Below are positions 43,864 through 52,345 of a stretch of 64,000 nt of DNA, piece by piece (position 1 is the first letter of the stretch; the number at the start of each line of letters is the position of its first letter). Below the pieces are notes generated by a model, which worked only from the letters and a program-made list of their open reading frames with translations, had not been told where the DNA came from and made no database searches. The translations under genes were made by a program, and so were the position numbers. Source of the DNA: Hymenobacter terrenus (lineage in GTDB: Bacteria > Bacteroidota > Bacteroidia > Cytophagales > Hymenobacteraceae); the NCBI RefSeq assembly GCF_000972495.1, contig NZ_LATM01000003.1:186001-250000 (forward strand), given 5' to 3'.

Positions 43864-44310
43864 TAGTTCGAGTGCGGTTTGATGAAATTAGGGGGGGGCC
43901 AGTGGGTGCTGACAAGAAGCGTAGGGTATCGCTAAAATTAGCGGGGCCGGTGGCCAGCAAGGAGTCCCGCAAGCGGTAGATTTCGGCACGTTGGGCGGAG
44001 CGGGGGAAAATCATGTTCCGCCGCCGGCCGTTCACGGAGCCGTAGCTGCCGGAGCCGCTGTCAAATTCTTTAGAGTTGGCCGCCGCCGCCGAATCGTCGT
44101 CGTGAAAGGCAATTAGCATGTCAGTCACATCCCTGATGAGTGCCTCTCGGGGAGAAAGTTTCGCCAAGTCCGCTTTGGTTTCAAAGTGGTATTGCTGTTG
44201 CGGCGGGGGTGTCCCGGTCGTGGCAGCCGGTTAGGGCCGCACAGCTCAACAGGCTAAGGCCAAGGGCGAAAAAAAAGCCGGCTTGGGCCGGCGGACAGTC
44301 TTGTACTCAT
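43856..44310 (-). pseudogene. Frameshifted lipoprotein gene
   Basis: From ATG 44310 the product starts MSTRLSAGPSRLFF. With one base dropped from a run of eight T it continues as a lipoprotein signal (ALGLSLLSCAALTGC). A second shift near a run of five C then gives PPPQQQYHFETKADLAKLSP and a polar domain (LIRDVTDMLIAFHDDDSAAAA, AQRAEIYRLRDSLLATG). A run of eight C lies near the 3' end. Two separate shifts at homopolymers suggest decay, phase-variable runs or sequencing errors. No family is recognised. Confidence 0.55.
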
Positions 44311-44474
44311 GAGGTAGGCGGTAAAAGAGTGGAACGGTAGCCGCTGGCGAGCTTGCCAGTTGTGGCGCGGGTAAATATAAAGGTTTCCGCTTGTGCCGAC
44401 CCGTGCTGGCAAGGGTGCCAGCAGGGCGCTTATTCCGCGATGGTAACCCTATGTTTTCAACAGGTGCCAAGCAA

Positions 44475-44576
44475 AAAGTTTGTGGACTATTTTCACAAAA
44501 CTGAAAAATAGTCCACACTTTTCTGCCCATTCTCGTGGACTATTTTTCAGTTTTGTGAAAATAGTCCACAAACTTT
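44475..44576. repeat. 42-bp perfect inverted repeat made of nested GTGGACTATTTT dyads
   Basis: The arms at 44475-44516 and 44535-44576 are exact complements separated by 18 bases. Each arm is itself an inverted repeat with GTGGACTATTTT at one side and its complement at the other, so four copies of the 12-base unit are present. No T-run terminator is associated with a gene. The arms are AT-rich compared with flanking sequence. Confidence 0.85.
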
Positions 44577-44619
44577 CATGCTTCCTTTGCCTTGCTGCCC
44601 CACGCTGGCAGGGCGATTC

Positions 44620-44712
44620 TTGCGCTGTTTTTTACAGAAGGTTAGAAAAACAGCGCAACTTTTCCATATTTTTTGCGCTGTTTCTTGTTGAAAGTTTAAA
44701 AAACAGCGCAAC
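44620..44712. repeat. Tandem pair of 40-bp TTGCGCTGTTT dyads
   Basis: Two units, 44620-44659 and 44673-44712, each begin TTGCGCTGTTT and end with nearly the complement AAACAGCGCAA. They are direct repeats of one another separated by 13 bases. They lie 43 bases after the first dyad set, with a different core sequence but the same plan. No protein gene overlaps convincingly. Confidence 0.8.
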
Positions 44713-44897
44713 ATTTTTCTCCTCCACTGCTTCCATTCGCATTTGGCTGAGGTGGCATAGGTTGCCCTTCTACTCAGGCGTCAGTCCGCCTTTGGTATGC
44801 GCCTTGAAATCGGCCGGCGCTACCGCACGTCCACCACGAACGTGGCCTTGCGGTTGCTCTTCTACTCCCCAGCCGGGCCCGCCATGCGGGACGCTGG

Positions 44898-46037
44898 CTA
44901 TTGCGGCAGTTTGGGCCGCTCAATCCGGTAGGAGTTGGTGGTGATGGTGCCCAGAAAGGCAATCAGGGCGTCTCTTTCCGGCTCGGTCAGGCCGAGGGGC
45001 TTGAGCAGGGGGGACGTGACGGGGAAGAGCGGGTCGTTTTCCTGGCCGGCTTTGCGTTTGGGGTGGAGCATGCCATTGTTGTACATGCCGACCACGCCAT
45101 CCATTTCATCGAACATGCCGTTGTGCATCCAGGGGCGGGTGCGCAGCACCTCGCGCAGGCTGGGCGTGCGGAAGCGGCCCACGTCTTCGGGCTTTTTGGT
45201 CACGGTGTAGCGGCCCAAGTCCTGGAGCTCCCGGCCGTAGTAGGTGAGGCCGTCGTTGTGAAACTGGTTGTCGGTGAACAGCGGGCCATTGTGGCAATTG
45301 ATGCAGCGGGCCTTGGTGCGGAACAGGTGGAGCCCGAGCAGCTCCTGGTCGTTCAGTGCTTCGGGGTGGCCGGTCAGGAACTTATCGAAGCGCGCACGGC
45401 GGCCCTGCAAGCTGCGCTGGAAGGTGGCCAGAGCGTGGGCAATGCGGAGGCCATCGATGGCCTCGGTGCCGTAAGCCTGTTTGAACAACGGCCGGTAGCC
45501 CTTCACCTTGCTGATTTTGCGGGGCAGGCGCTTCACCACCTGGTGCATTTCCAGGGTATCGTCCACTGGTATCAGGGCCTGCTCTTCGAGGGTAGCGGCG
45601 CGGCCGTCCCAGAACAAAGGCGCTGGCGCCACGGCCCACACGTTGAGCAGCGAGGGCGCGTTGCGCTTGCCCAGGCGGTGGCCGTGGCCCACGGAGGTGG
45701 AGCGGTTGTCGGTGAAGCTGCGTTCGGGGTCGTGGCAACTGGAGCAGGAAATTTGCCCGGAGCCCGACAGCCGCGGGTCGAAAAACAGCGTTTTGCCCAG
45801 CTCAACGAGCGGTTTGAGCGAGTCGGTGTGGGCCACGGGCGCGCGGGGCAGCTCACCCAGTTCCCGGAAGTGTGGGCGGGCGGCCGAATCCACGGTGGGG
45901 GCGGGCCACTCGGCAACTGGGCGGCTGTAGGCGGCGCGCAGGGCCGCGGGGTCATCGGCCAGGGGCACTACCATCGTGAAGCCGAGTAGCAGCCCGCTCA
46001 GGAGGACCAGATAAAAAGAAAGACGCGGAGCAAGCAA
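44898..46037 (-). CDS. Di-haem cytochrome c peroxidase (MauG/CCP family)
   Basis: The 379-residue protein, counted from a TTG at 46037, has a signal anchor (LAPRLSFYLVLLSGLLLGF). It contains two c-type haem sites: CSSCH at 98-102 and CINCH at 245-249. Family strings include LGKTLFFDPRLSGSGQ, NAPSLLNVWAVAPAPLFWDGR, FRTPSLREVLRTRPWMHNG and MYNNGMLHP. It reduces hydrogen peroxide or performs a MauG-like oxidation in the periplasm. The frame is open upstream into the barrel gene, but that part is not protein-like. The true start could also be an ATG a few codons further in. It is the last gene of the TonB operon. Confidence 0.88.
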   Translation of the reverse strand: MLAPRLSFYLVLLSGLLLGFTMVVPLADDPAALRAAYSRPVAEWPAPTVDSAARPHFRELGELPRAPVAHTDSLKPLVELGKTLFFDPRLSGSGQISCSSCHDPERSFTDNRSTSVGHGHRLGKRNAPSLLNVWAVAPAPLFWDGRAATLEEQALIPVDDTLEMHQVVKRLPRKISKVKGYRPLFKQAYGTEAIDGLRIAHALATFQRSLQGRRARFDKFLTGHPEALNDQELLGLHLFRTKARCINCHNGPLFTDNQFHNDGLTYYGRELQDLGRYTVTKKPEDVGRFRTPSLREVLRTRPWMHNGMFDEMDGVVGMYNNGMLHPKRKAGQENDPLFPVTSPLLKPLGLTEPERDALIAFLGTITTNSYRIERPKLPQ

Positions 46038-46096
46038 AACAGGAAAGGCAATAGATGTGAAGCAAAGATACAGGAGCAACCAGAGGGGCGCTTCGT

Positions 46097-47764
46097 TCAA
46101 TGAAACACCTGCAAACTCAGGCGGGCATCCCAGCGGGCGCCGTTCGGAGTAAACGGCGGCGGGTAGGCAGGGGCGGTGCGGGTGGTGAGCGGCGTCAGAT
46201 AGTTGCCTTCGGCCAGCACTCGCACGCGCACCCCCGGCGCGGCGGCGCGCTCTACGCCCAGGGTGAGGCCGGCGCGCCCGGTATGCTGCAAGTCGTAGGC
46301 ATGGTCGGGAAATACCACGTTGCGGCTGAAGCGGTTTTGCTGTTGCACAGGCACCGACAAGCTGCTGGCGGCATTCCACTCTGCCCCGCCCTGTGCCCCC
46401 ACGATGGCGCGCCAGCCGCTGAGCAGCGCGTGGTAGTGGCGGGCCTGCAGGTCGAGGCCGGCGCGGCGGGTCTGGCGGCGGTGGACGGTGGTGCCATCGG
46501 CGCGGCGCTCGGCCCGATAGTAGAGGCCGCCGCCGTACTCGGTGAGGTGGCCGGCTGGGTGGCGGCGCAGGGTGCCCGCTTCGAGCCGGGTGTGCTGGGA
46601 GGTGTAGCGGTAATTATTGCCCAGTCGGAAGGTGTTGTTCTCATCCTGGCCCTGCGCCAAATTGAGCAGGAGGCGCTGGTAATGCTGGCGGCCGGGGGCA
46701 GCCTGCTGAAAGCGGGCGGCGCGCAGGTCGAAGGCGGTGAGGGTGTAAGTGCCAACCAGGTCGTCAATCAATGCCCCGCTCGAAGTCAGCCGCTTCCGAA
46801 ATTCCTCGGTGCTGCGGTCGGCCGCCACCGTGAGGAGGTAGGTGCTGGCGGCGCAGGTGTGCTGCACGCTAAAGCTGCCGTGGTGCAGCCGACGCTGGCT
46901 GCGGAAGAGGTTGTAGCGGGCTTCCAGCAGAAAGCCATACCCGAGCACGTCGTAGATAGTGAAAGGCGTATCGCTGCCCTGCTGACTCAGGTCGCTGCCA
47001 AACTGCGTGCGGGTGATGTCGCTGCCGTAGCCATAAGTGTAGCCCAGGGCCAGCAGCCAGGCCGGCCGCAGCGCATAGCCCACCGAGGCCCCCACGCGCA
47101 GCTGGTGGCGGGTCATTTCGGGGCGCGGGTCATTGGAGCGGGCGTAGTTGCCCACGTTGTAGGCCGTATTCAGGCCCGCTGTCAGGCGGCCCCCCAGCCA
47201 GTGGCGGGCCCCGGCCGCCTGCATGCTGTATACTTGATTGTCCCAGCTGCCGGGACGGCCGGCGGCCAGGTAGTACGGCCGGCTGGGCGCCGGATTGGGC
47301 GTGAGGCTCCAGCGGATGCTGTCGTGCCATTGCCGTTCAAACTCGAACTGCCCCCACAAGCGCCAGCCCTTCCAGTCGCGCAGGCCTTCGGTGCGCAGCC
47401 CAACTGTTTGGCTACGGGTAGGGTCTTGAGCGCGGCGGAAGTCGCCCTGCTCCCGGCCATACCCCACCTCGGTGCGGGCGTAGCGCCCCAGTGGGGCCAG
47501 GGGCAGCAGTGCTGCCTGCCGGCGAAACTCCGTCAGCAGCACCTGCCCCAGATTGGTGGCCGCAACCGGTAGTAGCGTATCAGGCCCAAACCCAGCCCCC
47601 AGGTAGCCAGGGGCCACATCTGGTGCGGCCACGGGCGGCGGCACCTGCCGCTGCCCGCTTGTTGAAGCGGTATCGGTGGGCAGCTGCTGGGCCCCGGCGG
47701 CAGCGGCTGCCAGCAGCCCAACCAGCCCCAGCCCCACGCTCTTATTCAAGAAAAACAAAGCCAT
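46097..47764 (-). CDS. DUF6850-type outer-membrane beta-barrel protein
   Basis: The 555-residue protein has a signal peptide (cleaved near AAAGAQ) and a long beta-barrel body of alternating strands with aromatic and Arg/Gly residues (VGYALRPAWLLALGYTYGYG, FLLEARYNLFRSQRRLHHG, LTEYGGGLYYRAERRADG). The C terminus ends in an outer-membrane-type strand (WDARLSLQVFH, terminal aromatic His). The length and neighbours fit the family annotated as DUF6850. It lies 64 bases after the DUF4876 gene and 60 bases before the peroxidase gene. The role is unknown, probably part of the TonB receptor system. Confidence 0.78.
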   Translation of the reverse strand: MALFFLNKSVGLGLVGLLAAAAAGAQQLPTDTASTSGQRQVPPPVAAPDVAPGYLGAGFGPDTLLPVAATNLGQVLLTEFRRQAALLPLAPLGRYARTEVGYGREQGDFRRAQDPTRSQTVGLRTEGLRDWKGWRLWGQFEFERQWHDSIRWSLTPNPAPSRPYYLAAGRPGSWDNQVYSMQAAGARHWLGGRLTAGLNTAYNVGNYARSNDPRPEMTRHQLRVGASVGYALRPAWLLALGYTYGYGSDITRTQFGSDLSQQGSDTPFTIYDVLGYGFLLEARYNLFRSQRRLHHGSFSVQHTCAASTYLLTVAADRSTEEFRKRLTSSGALIDDLVGTYTLTAFDLRAARFQQAAPGRQHYQRLLLNLAQGQDENNTFRLGNNYRYTSQHTRLEAGTLRRHPAGHLTEYGGGLYYRAERRADGTTVHRRQTRRAGLDLQARHYHALLSGWRAIVGAQGGAEWNAASSLSVPVQQQNRFSRNVVFPDHAYDLQHTGRAGLTLGVERAAAPGVRVRVLAEGNYLTPLTTRTAPAYPPPFTPNGARWDARLSLQVFH

Positions 47765-47827
47765 CCGCACGAAAAAGCCAGCCGGCAGGCGGCCCGCTGG
47801 GCCCCCAACCGGTAATACCAAAAGAAA

Positions 47828-49132
47828 TTAGAAGCCAAACGGCACCGGCAGGTTGAGCGCCTGGAAGTCGTTGGTCGAGTTGTTGGTATCCTGCAGAATG
47901 CGGCGCGTACCGAACGTGCGGACCACCTTGCGGATCACCGCCTGCGACGTGTAGCGGCCACGCGGGCAGTACGCATAGCCCGCGTCCAGCTCAGCCGTAA
48001 ACTTCTTCGGAACCAGTTGAGTGGAGCTTTCCTGGCATTCCACGGCATCCAGCAGGATGCTCTTGGGAACCTGGTAATAGTAGTTTGTATTCGACGAGAC
48101 ACTGGCCGTATTCGGGCGCGGATATTTATTGAACGTGGCCGCGTCGCTAGTCGAGCGGAAGATGGCAAACCCATCACGGCCGGCGTTGTCGAGAATCATA
48201 TCCGTACCGAAGGTTTGCACGAGGCGCAGGTTGGGCACGGCCGGGTTGTCGAGGTCCGAATCCAGTCCCTGGTTGTAGTAGGCTTCAAACGAGGCGGTGC
48301 TCAGGTCGATGGTCAGGCTGGGGTCCCGCACGGTTACGACCGTCCCGTCGGTGCCGGTGTAAGGTGCTTTATGGTTGAGAGCGGTCTGGGCAATGACGAT
48401 GCTTTGGCCGGGCTGCACCGGGTACTGCTGACCGGTGCCCGGAATCTGCCATAGGGCGCGCGTATACACGAAGTCCTCATTGGCCCGCACCGTCCGCGGC
48501 ATCCCAATGGACTTGCTCCAGTCGTACTGGCCGCTGGGCAGCAGGTGGCCGGGCAGCGCGCCGGTGGGGATGGTGCGGTTGCCTTCAATCTGGGCCAGGT
48601 ACAGGCCATCGGCGTAAAGCACCGCGTCGGTGTTATTATACAGCTCGATGAACTGGTCGCGGGACTGTGCCCCGTTCACCCGGTCGGAGCCGGCATAGTA
48701 CAGTTGCTTGATGACCAGCTCGCCCGACGTGCCGGCTTTCAGCGTGAGGGCCACCGCGTTGGTTTGGCCCGGCGTAATGGTTTGGTTCTGGGCCGTGGCC
48801 TGGAACAGCACCGGCGCGCTCACCTGCACCCCGGCAAATGTCAGAAACTGCGCCGGGCTCATTTCCAAACGGGCCGTCACGTTGTAAGCCCCGGCCGGAA
48901 TGCTGCCGAACGTGGCCTGCCCCTGGGCGTCGGTGGTGGCGGTCAGGCTTTCGCGGGTGTTGATGTTTTCAAGCTTCACTTCCACGGCTTCGGCAACCTG
49001 GTTGGCATAGGCAGCATCAAAGGTCACGGTGGTCTGGGCCTGGGCGGCCGGGGTTTCGGGGTCGTCTTTGTCGCAGCTCCAGAGAGTGGGGAGCAGCAGG
49101 CACAGGCACAGCAGGCGCGATAGGTGTTTCAT
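47828..49132 (-). CDS. DUF4876 lipoprotein
   Basis: The 434-residue protein has a lipoprotein signal (LSRLLCLCLLLPTLWSC). An N-terminal Ig-like/Cna-B type domain (ESLTATTDAQGQATFGSIPAGAYNVTARL) comes next, then a larger domain with GELVIKQLYYAGSDRVNGAQ, DQFIELYNNTDAVLYADGL and LVPKKFTAELDAGYAYC. That combination matches proteins annotated as DUF4876, which are found next to TonB receptors in Bacteroidota. It is probably a surface-exposed partner of the receptor encoded 51 bases upstream. The ligand is unknown. The ATG at 49132 is chosen to give the lipoprotein signal. Confidence 0.82.
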   Translation of the reverse strand: MKHLSRLLCLCLLLPTLWSCDKDDPETPAAQAQTTVTFDAAYANQVAEAVEVKLENINTRESLTATTDAQGQATFGSIPAGAYNVTARLEMSPAQFLTFAGVQVSAPVLFQATAQNQTITPGQTNAVALTLKAGTSGELVIKQLYYAGSDRVNGAQSRDQFIELYNNTDAVLYADGLYLAQIEGNRTIPTGALPGHLLPSGQYDWSKSIGMPRTVRANEDFVYTRALWQIPGTGQQYPVQPGQSIVIAQTALNHKAPYTGTDGTVVTVRDPSLTIDLSTASFEAYYNQGLDSDLDNPAVPNLRLVQTFGTDMILDNAGRDGFAIFRSTSDAATFNKYPRPNTASVSSNTNYYYQVPKSILLDAVECQESSTQLVPKKFTAELDAGYAYCPRGRYTSQAVIRKVVRTFGTRRILQDTNNSTNDFQALNLPVPFGF

Positions 49133-49183
49133 AGGTGGTAAGAGGTAAATATTAGCCGGAGGAAAAGACCAGACCACGGGCGG

Positions 49184-51964
49184 TTAGAATGTAAGCACCA
49201 GCTCCGAGCCGAACGTAGGGTTTTGATTGTAAACTGTAAGTACCTGCGTATCGCGGTTGAACTGCTCCGGGCGCAGGTTGAGGAAGTTATTGGCGAAAAA
49301 GGACAGCCGGGCCAGCTTGCCCAGCTCCTTGGCTAGGCGCAGGTGCAGGTTGCCGTACACGAACGGCTGGCGCTCCTCTTCCTGGTCGATAGGGTTGCGC
49401 AGGTTCTGATAAGCCCCGTTCTGCTGCTCGGCCCGCGACACGGCTACGTATTGGCCGCTGGGCCGGTAGAAACCCTGGGCGTATTCAAACGGCTCGCGTC
49501 GGCTCGACCAGCTGCCCCAGAACAGCTGCCCGCGCAGCGTCACCACGAGGCCCAGCCGCGAAAGATGCGTGGTGGAGCTGACCGTAGACAGGGCCGACTG
49601 GCCGTTGCGGTCCGCCTGCTGGTACACCACTTGCTCGATGTCGCGGAACTCGGCCGAAAGCGGGTCTTTGCGGGTATAGGTAAGCCGTCCGGCCGAGAGA
49701 AAATAGCTGTTGGTATAGGCCGTGCTCAGATCGAAGGAGGTTTGCAGGGCCCGCAGCTTGGGCGTGCGCACCAGCAGCTCCAGGCCGTAGTTGGTGGTGC
49801 GCAGGTTGTTTTCCACTACGCCGTAGTTATAGGAATACACGCGCTGCTGGCCCGTCGGCTCAGCCGTAGGAGGCTGGCCCGGCACCGGGCTCGCCAGCCG
49901 GTACTCTGGCAGCTCCAGCTGCAACCGCCGCTGATTGACGCTGAAACCGTCTTCATCCTGCTTGCGGTAGGCCGTCACCGACAGCGCATAGCCCCGGCGA
50001 CTGCGGACATTCATGCCCACTTCCAGCGTCCGGGCCCGGGCGGGCCGGAGGTTCGGGTTGGCCGGATTCACCACTTGCGTGTGCACCAGATACAGGCTCT
50101 CATTCTCGCGGCCATTGAAGCTTACCAGCAGCGGCGACTCGAAATAAAGCAGGCCGGGGTAGCGGTGAATCAGCCCCGGCGCTTTGGCTGACACGCCGTA
50201 GGCGGCATTGAGCTGCAGGGCCTCGCTCAAAAACAGCTTGGCATTGAGGCGCGGCGCCAGGGTCGAAAACCCGTTCTGGTTGTCGTAGCGCAATCCCAGG
50301 TTGGCCACCAGCCGGCGCGGGCCCCATTGGCGCACCACCTGGTTTTCCAGAAACGCCCCGGCCTGCACCATGCCCGGCACCGAGCTAAAGTCGAAGGGCC
50401 GCGTTCCTTTCCCGTCTACGTTAGCCTGCACGGAGGTAATGGGCCGCAGTGGGTTGAAGAGGCGGCCCGCGCCCAGGTTCCGGTCGTAGCTCACCGAAAC
50501 GCCCCCCGTCAGGGTATGGCTCCAGGCGCCCGTAGCCCAGAACAAGGTGTTGTCGGCGCGGGCGTACAAGTTCAGGGGGCGCCCAATAATGCGCTGCTCG
50601 ACATCGTACACACCTGGCGTGAAGCTACCCCGGCTGATGCCCGTGGTCATCGCATCGGATACGGGCTTTACCTGCTGGTTCTCAAATCTGTAGTGGTACG
50701 TGTCCTGATAAGAATAGGAGGCTCCGAACTGGTAGCTCACGTACTCCGACCAGGGCCGCAACAGGTTCAGGGTGCCCCGGTTGCTGAGTGCCAGGCGCTG
50801 GTCGCGGGAGTAAGTGCGGCGGGTGTCTTGGTCATCGGGGTCGGTGCGGGCATCGTCCAGGGTCGAGTGGGCGTCGAAGGCCAGGGAGTTGCGGTGCCGC
50901 CGCGCCGGGCCGAACTGAGCGGTATAAATCGTGCCCAGCGTCAGCCGGTTGAAGGCTTTAGTTTTGAATTGCGGCTCCGGGTTGGAGTTCACAAACGTGC
51001 CCGATACGTTCAGCGCGTTACCATTAGCCAGCCCGATTCCTTTACTGGCCGTCAGTTCGGTGGTGCCGCTCTGGGTGCGCGTACTCACGCGGTAGGGCGT
51101 GCGGCCCGCCTGCCGGTTCACAATGATGGCGCCGCTGCTCAGGTCGCCGTAGCGGGCCGATGGCACTCCCTGAATCACCTCCACGCTCTCGATGTTGTTG
51201 GCCGGAATCTGCTTTAAATCCAGCGAGCTGCCCGCGTAGCTGCCCGATGCGTAGTCGCCACCCCGGGAGTTGTCCGGCACCGAAAAACTACCGATAACGC
51301 CCCGCCGGCCAGGGTCGTCGGCCTGTAGGTTGCCGTTGTTGCCCCAGGTAGCCCCGTCCACGATGATGGCGGTCCCGAACGCGTTGTTCTGGCTGAAGGC
51401 GGCCGTTTGGTCGGTGCCCCGTGTGACGACGGGCGCACTACGCAGTGTAATGGCCTGTGCGCCCTGCAAATTAGTGTTGAGCAGGACCTTGCCCGGCAGC
51501 AGCTGGAGTACGTCACCAAGGCTATAGGCCTGGGTTTGCTCAATGGCCTCCCGACCCAGGGTAATGGTCGAGTTAGACACCTGCTGCCCCGAGCGGGTGG
51601 CATTGACCTGCACATCGGCCAGGGCCAGGGAGCGGAGCGGTAGTTGCAGGTCACGGCGGGTTTCAGCATCGGCGACCAACTTTATGGGCACTTCCACATC
51701 TTGGCGGCCCACGTAGGTGGCGCGCAGCGTAACCTGCCGGGCCGCGCTGGCCGGCACCCGCAGCCGGTACTCGCCGGCCTCATTAGTAGCCGTGCGCACC
51801 CCCAACTCCACAATTTCAAGCACTGCTGCGGGCAAAGGCTTTCGGCTTTCGGCGGCCAAAATATTGCCCGTGAGCGTATTATATGACTGCACTGGTTGCG
51901 CCTGCAACGTAAAGCGCCCACTTAGAAGAAGAGCTAGAACCAGGATAATGGTAAAAGGACGCAT
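49184..51964 (-). CDS. TonB-dependent receptor
   Basis: The 926-residue protein has a signal peptide (ending LQAQ). A carboxypeptidase-regulatory-like beta domain spans residues 30-105 (LTGNILAAESRKPLPAAV, NEAGEYRLRVPASA). The plug spans about 115-280 (QTQAYSLGDVLQLLPGK, IESVEVIQGVPSARYGDLSSGAIIV), and a 22-strand barrel ends NPTFGSELVLTF. It imports a large substrate using TonB-ExbBD energy. It lacks a SusD partner; the operon instead holds DUF4876, a barrel and a peroxidase. A 20-base operator-like dyad lies 36 bases upstream. Confidence 0.93.
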   Translation of the reverse strand: MRPFTIILVLALLLSGRFTLQAQPVQSYNTLTGNILAAESRKPLPAAVLEIVELGVRTATNEAGEYRLRVPASAARQVTLRATYVGRQDVEVPIKLVADAETRRDLQLPLRSLALADVQVNATRSGQQVSNSTITLGREAIEQTQAYSLGDVLQLLPGKVLLNTNLQGAQAITLRSAPVVTRGTDQTAAFSQNNAFGTAIIVDGATWGNNGNLQADDPGRRGVIGSFSVPDNSRGGDYASGSYAGSSLDLKQIPANNIESVEVIQGVPSARYGDLSSGAIIVNRQAGRTPYRVSTRTQSGTTELTASKGIGLANGNALNVSGTFVNSNPEPQFKTKAFNRLTLGTIYTAQFGPARRHRNSLAFDAHSTLDDARTDPDDQDTRRTYSRDQRLALSNRGTLNLLRPWSEYVSYQFGASYSYQDTYHYRFENQQVKPVSDAMTTGISRGSFTPGVYDVEQRIIGRPLNLYARADNTLFWATGAWSHTLTGGVSVSYDRNLGAGRLFNPLRPITSVQANVDGKGTRPFDFSSVPGMVQAGAFLENQVVRQWGPRRLVANLGLRYDNQNGFSTLAPRLNAKLFLSEALQLNAAYGVSAKAPGLIHRYPGLLYFESPLLVSFNGRENESLYLVHTQVVNPANPNLRPARARTLEVGMNVRSRRGYALSVTAYRKQDEDGFSVNQRRLQLELPEYRLASPVPGQPPTAEPTGQQRVYSYNYGVVENNLRTTNYGLELLVRTPKLRALQTSFDLSTAYTNSYFLSAGRLTYTRKDPLSAEFRDIEQVVYQQADRNGQSALSTVSSTTHLSRLGLVVTLRGQLFWGSWSSRREPFEYAQGFYRPSGQYVAVSRAEQQNGAYQNLRNPIDQEEERQPFVYGNLHLRLAKELGKLARLSFFANNFLNLRPEQFNRDTQVLTVYNQNPTFGSELVLTF

Positions 51965-52345
51965 GCAGTGGCGAATGGACAGACCACAAAAGTAACTACC
52001 TATTTAGAAGATTCTAAATAAGCATTTAAAAAACCACAAAGTATTCTTGTTTGCGCACTTACAGGGTTGTTTAAAAGCCTGTACTACTTGACTTGCGCCC
52101 TGTTTTTGCTAACCCGCTGTCGGTTAAAGATGATTTATTTCCAAAACACAGATTGACAATGCCTCGCGTCCTATTTCAAGTAAGGAAGGTTTCGTTGTGA
52201 GGATACGGTTTATTAGCACGCCTACGTTAGATGCGTTCCCTTTATTAATTAGGAACAGTTGACAACCGGTTACACTTCCTAAATTTATGGGATTATTGAC
52301 TAGCTCAAAATTTCTGCTTTTCTCACCCCTACTACCTTGCTCATT
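51965..52345. other. Divergent promoter region between TonB operon and hybrid regulator
   Basis: The 381-base AT-rich gap holds the promoters of both directions. Apart from the dyad at 52001-52020 no gene or strong repeat was found. A minus-strand frame (52124-52354) is not protein-like. Confidence 0.5.
52001..52020. promoter_or_regulatory. 20-bp operator-like dyad before the TonB receptor operon
   Basis: TATTTAGAA and TTCTAAATA are perfect nine-base arms around GA. The site is 36 bases upstream of the receptor start codon, a position suited to repressor control. It does not match the classical Fur box. Confidence 0.5.

Noticed and set aside
44475-44712. CRISPR array
   Set aside because: The units are inverted dyads with only two direct copies, no regular spacers and no cas genes.
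44480-44944. 154-codon plus-strand frame through the nested dyads
   Set aside because: The first half is translated from the inverted repeats and the second half overlaps the peroxidase gene antisense. No protein character.
46100-47572. 490-codon plus-strand frame opposite the DUF6850 barrel
   Set aside because: It is a reverse reading of a GC-rich barrel gene, with no signal peptide or domain.
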